Translations under genes and position numbers: made by a program
Shown here: positions 63,961 through 64,000 of the stretch, piece after piece
How positions within the stretch are numbered: position 1 is the first letter of the stretch
Layout of the letters: every line of letters starts with the position of its first letter
Assembly (NCBI RefSeq): GCF_003952165.1
Contig: NZ_RXFT01000007.1
Span: 1-64,000, forward strand
From: Variovorax guangxiensis
Lineage (GTDB): Bacteria; Pseudomonadota; Gammaproteobacteria; Burkholderiales; Burkholderiaceae_C
Reading direction: 5' to 3'
Length of the DNA stretch: 64,000 nucleotides
The notes under the pieces: model-generated
The model's input: the letters and a program-made list of their open reading frames with translations, nothing else
The model's database searches: none
What the model was told of the DNA's origin: nothing

Positions 63961-64000
63961 GTGGCGGTCGCACTCGTCGGCTTGCCCGGCGCCGGAAAAT
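63961..64000 (+). CDS. aroK: Shikimate kinase AroK, 5' fragment at the window edge
   Basis: The last 40 bases read VAVALVGLPGAGK, the start of shikimate kinase ending in the P-loop. aroK directly follows pilQ in most beta- and gammaproteobacteria. A GTG at 63961 is a possible start, but an upstream start cannot be excluded because the frame is open. The gene continues outside the window. Confidence 0.65.
   Translation, partial: MAVALVGLPGAGK

Noticed and set aside
61802..63973. Long open frame on the minus strand opposite pilQ (723 codons)
   Set aside because: Antisense artefact of GC-rich codon bias; no motifs, and pilQ on the other strand is unmistakable.

Overview
This GC-rich window is a stretch of chromosome from a betaproteobacterium of the Comamonadaceae, most likely Variovorax or a close relative. 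The support is a Bug/TctC-type binding protein, an ABC polyol transporter with its dehydrogenases, a salicylate 5-hydroxylase/NagR cluster of the Ralstonia-Polaromonas type, a System II (ResB/CcsA) cytochrome c biogenesis pair, a lysA-lptM-cyaY-mrcA/pilMNOPQ-aroK block in standard order, and a family of intergenic repeats. No rRNA, tRNA or CRISPR array was seen.

Layout: 42-3178 holds a catabolic-type PdxA paralogue and a Bug binding protein, divergent from a LysR regulator. 3359-14199 is a polyol (mannitol/sorbitol/arabitol) catabolic cluster: ABC transporter smoEFGK, mannitol dehydrogenase, sorbitol-type SDR, an FSA-type aldolase, fructokinase, an AraC/MtlR-like regulator and xylulokinase. 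Four copies of an intergenic repeat lie in or beside it. A bidirectional terminator separates it from groESL (14360-16334), which has a perfect CIRCE and a sigma32-like promoter.

16593-29951 is an accessory island of about 13.4 kb, and the most interesting part. It is bracketed by inversely oriented multi-copy 21-bp repeats resembling the transposase-binding ends of Tn7/Tn5053-like elements. It contains fragments of a Mu-type (TnsB/TniA) transposase, a UvrD-like helicase and an IS3-family transposase. Its intact cargo is (i) a 1700-residue protein with a Cap4/DUF4297-like nuclease, a STAND-type P-loop NTPase and a long helical/HEAT-like C-terminus, with an uncharacterised 247-residue neighbour, a candidate anti-phage module, and (ii) a Sec-exported RHS/YD-repeat polymorphic toxin with a DUF4279-like immunity candidate.

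30406-35565 has an orphan OmpR-type regulator and a multicomponent salicylate 5-hydroxylase (reductase, Rieske ferredoxin, beta and alpha oxygenase subunits) divergent from a NahR/NagR-like LysR gene, with a clear palindromic operator. 35585-43125 has a cardiolipin-synthase-like lipoprotein and an iron-uptake cluster (Fur box, TonB siderophore receptor, PepSY membrane protein, small membrane protein, second TonB receptor). 43150-64000 is core chromosome: metK, two lauroyl-acyltransferase-like genes, an alpha/beta hydrolase, yihA/engB, cytochrome c4, resB-ccsA, msrPQ, lysA-lptM, cyaY, mrcA, pilMNOPQ and the first codons of aroK.

All functional calls are from reading motifs and family resemblance. 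No database search was run.
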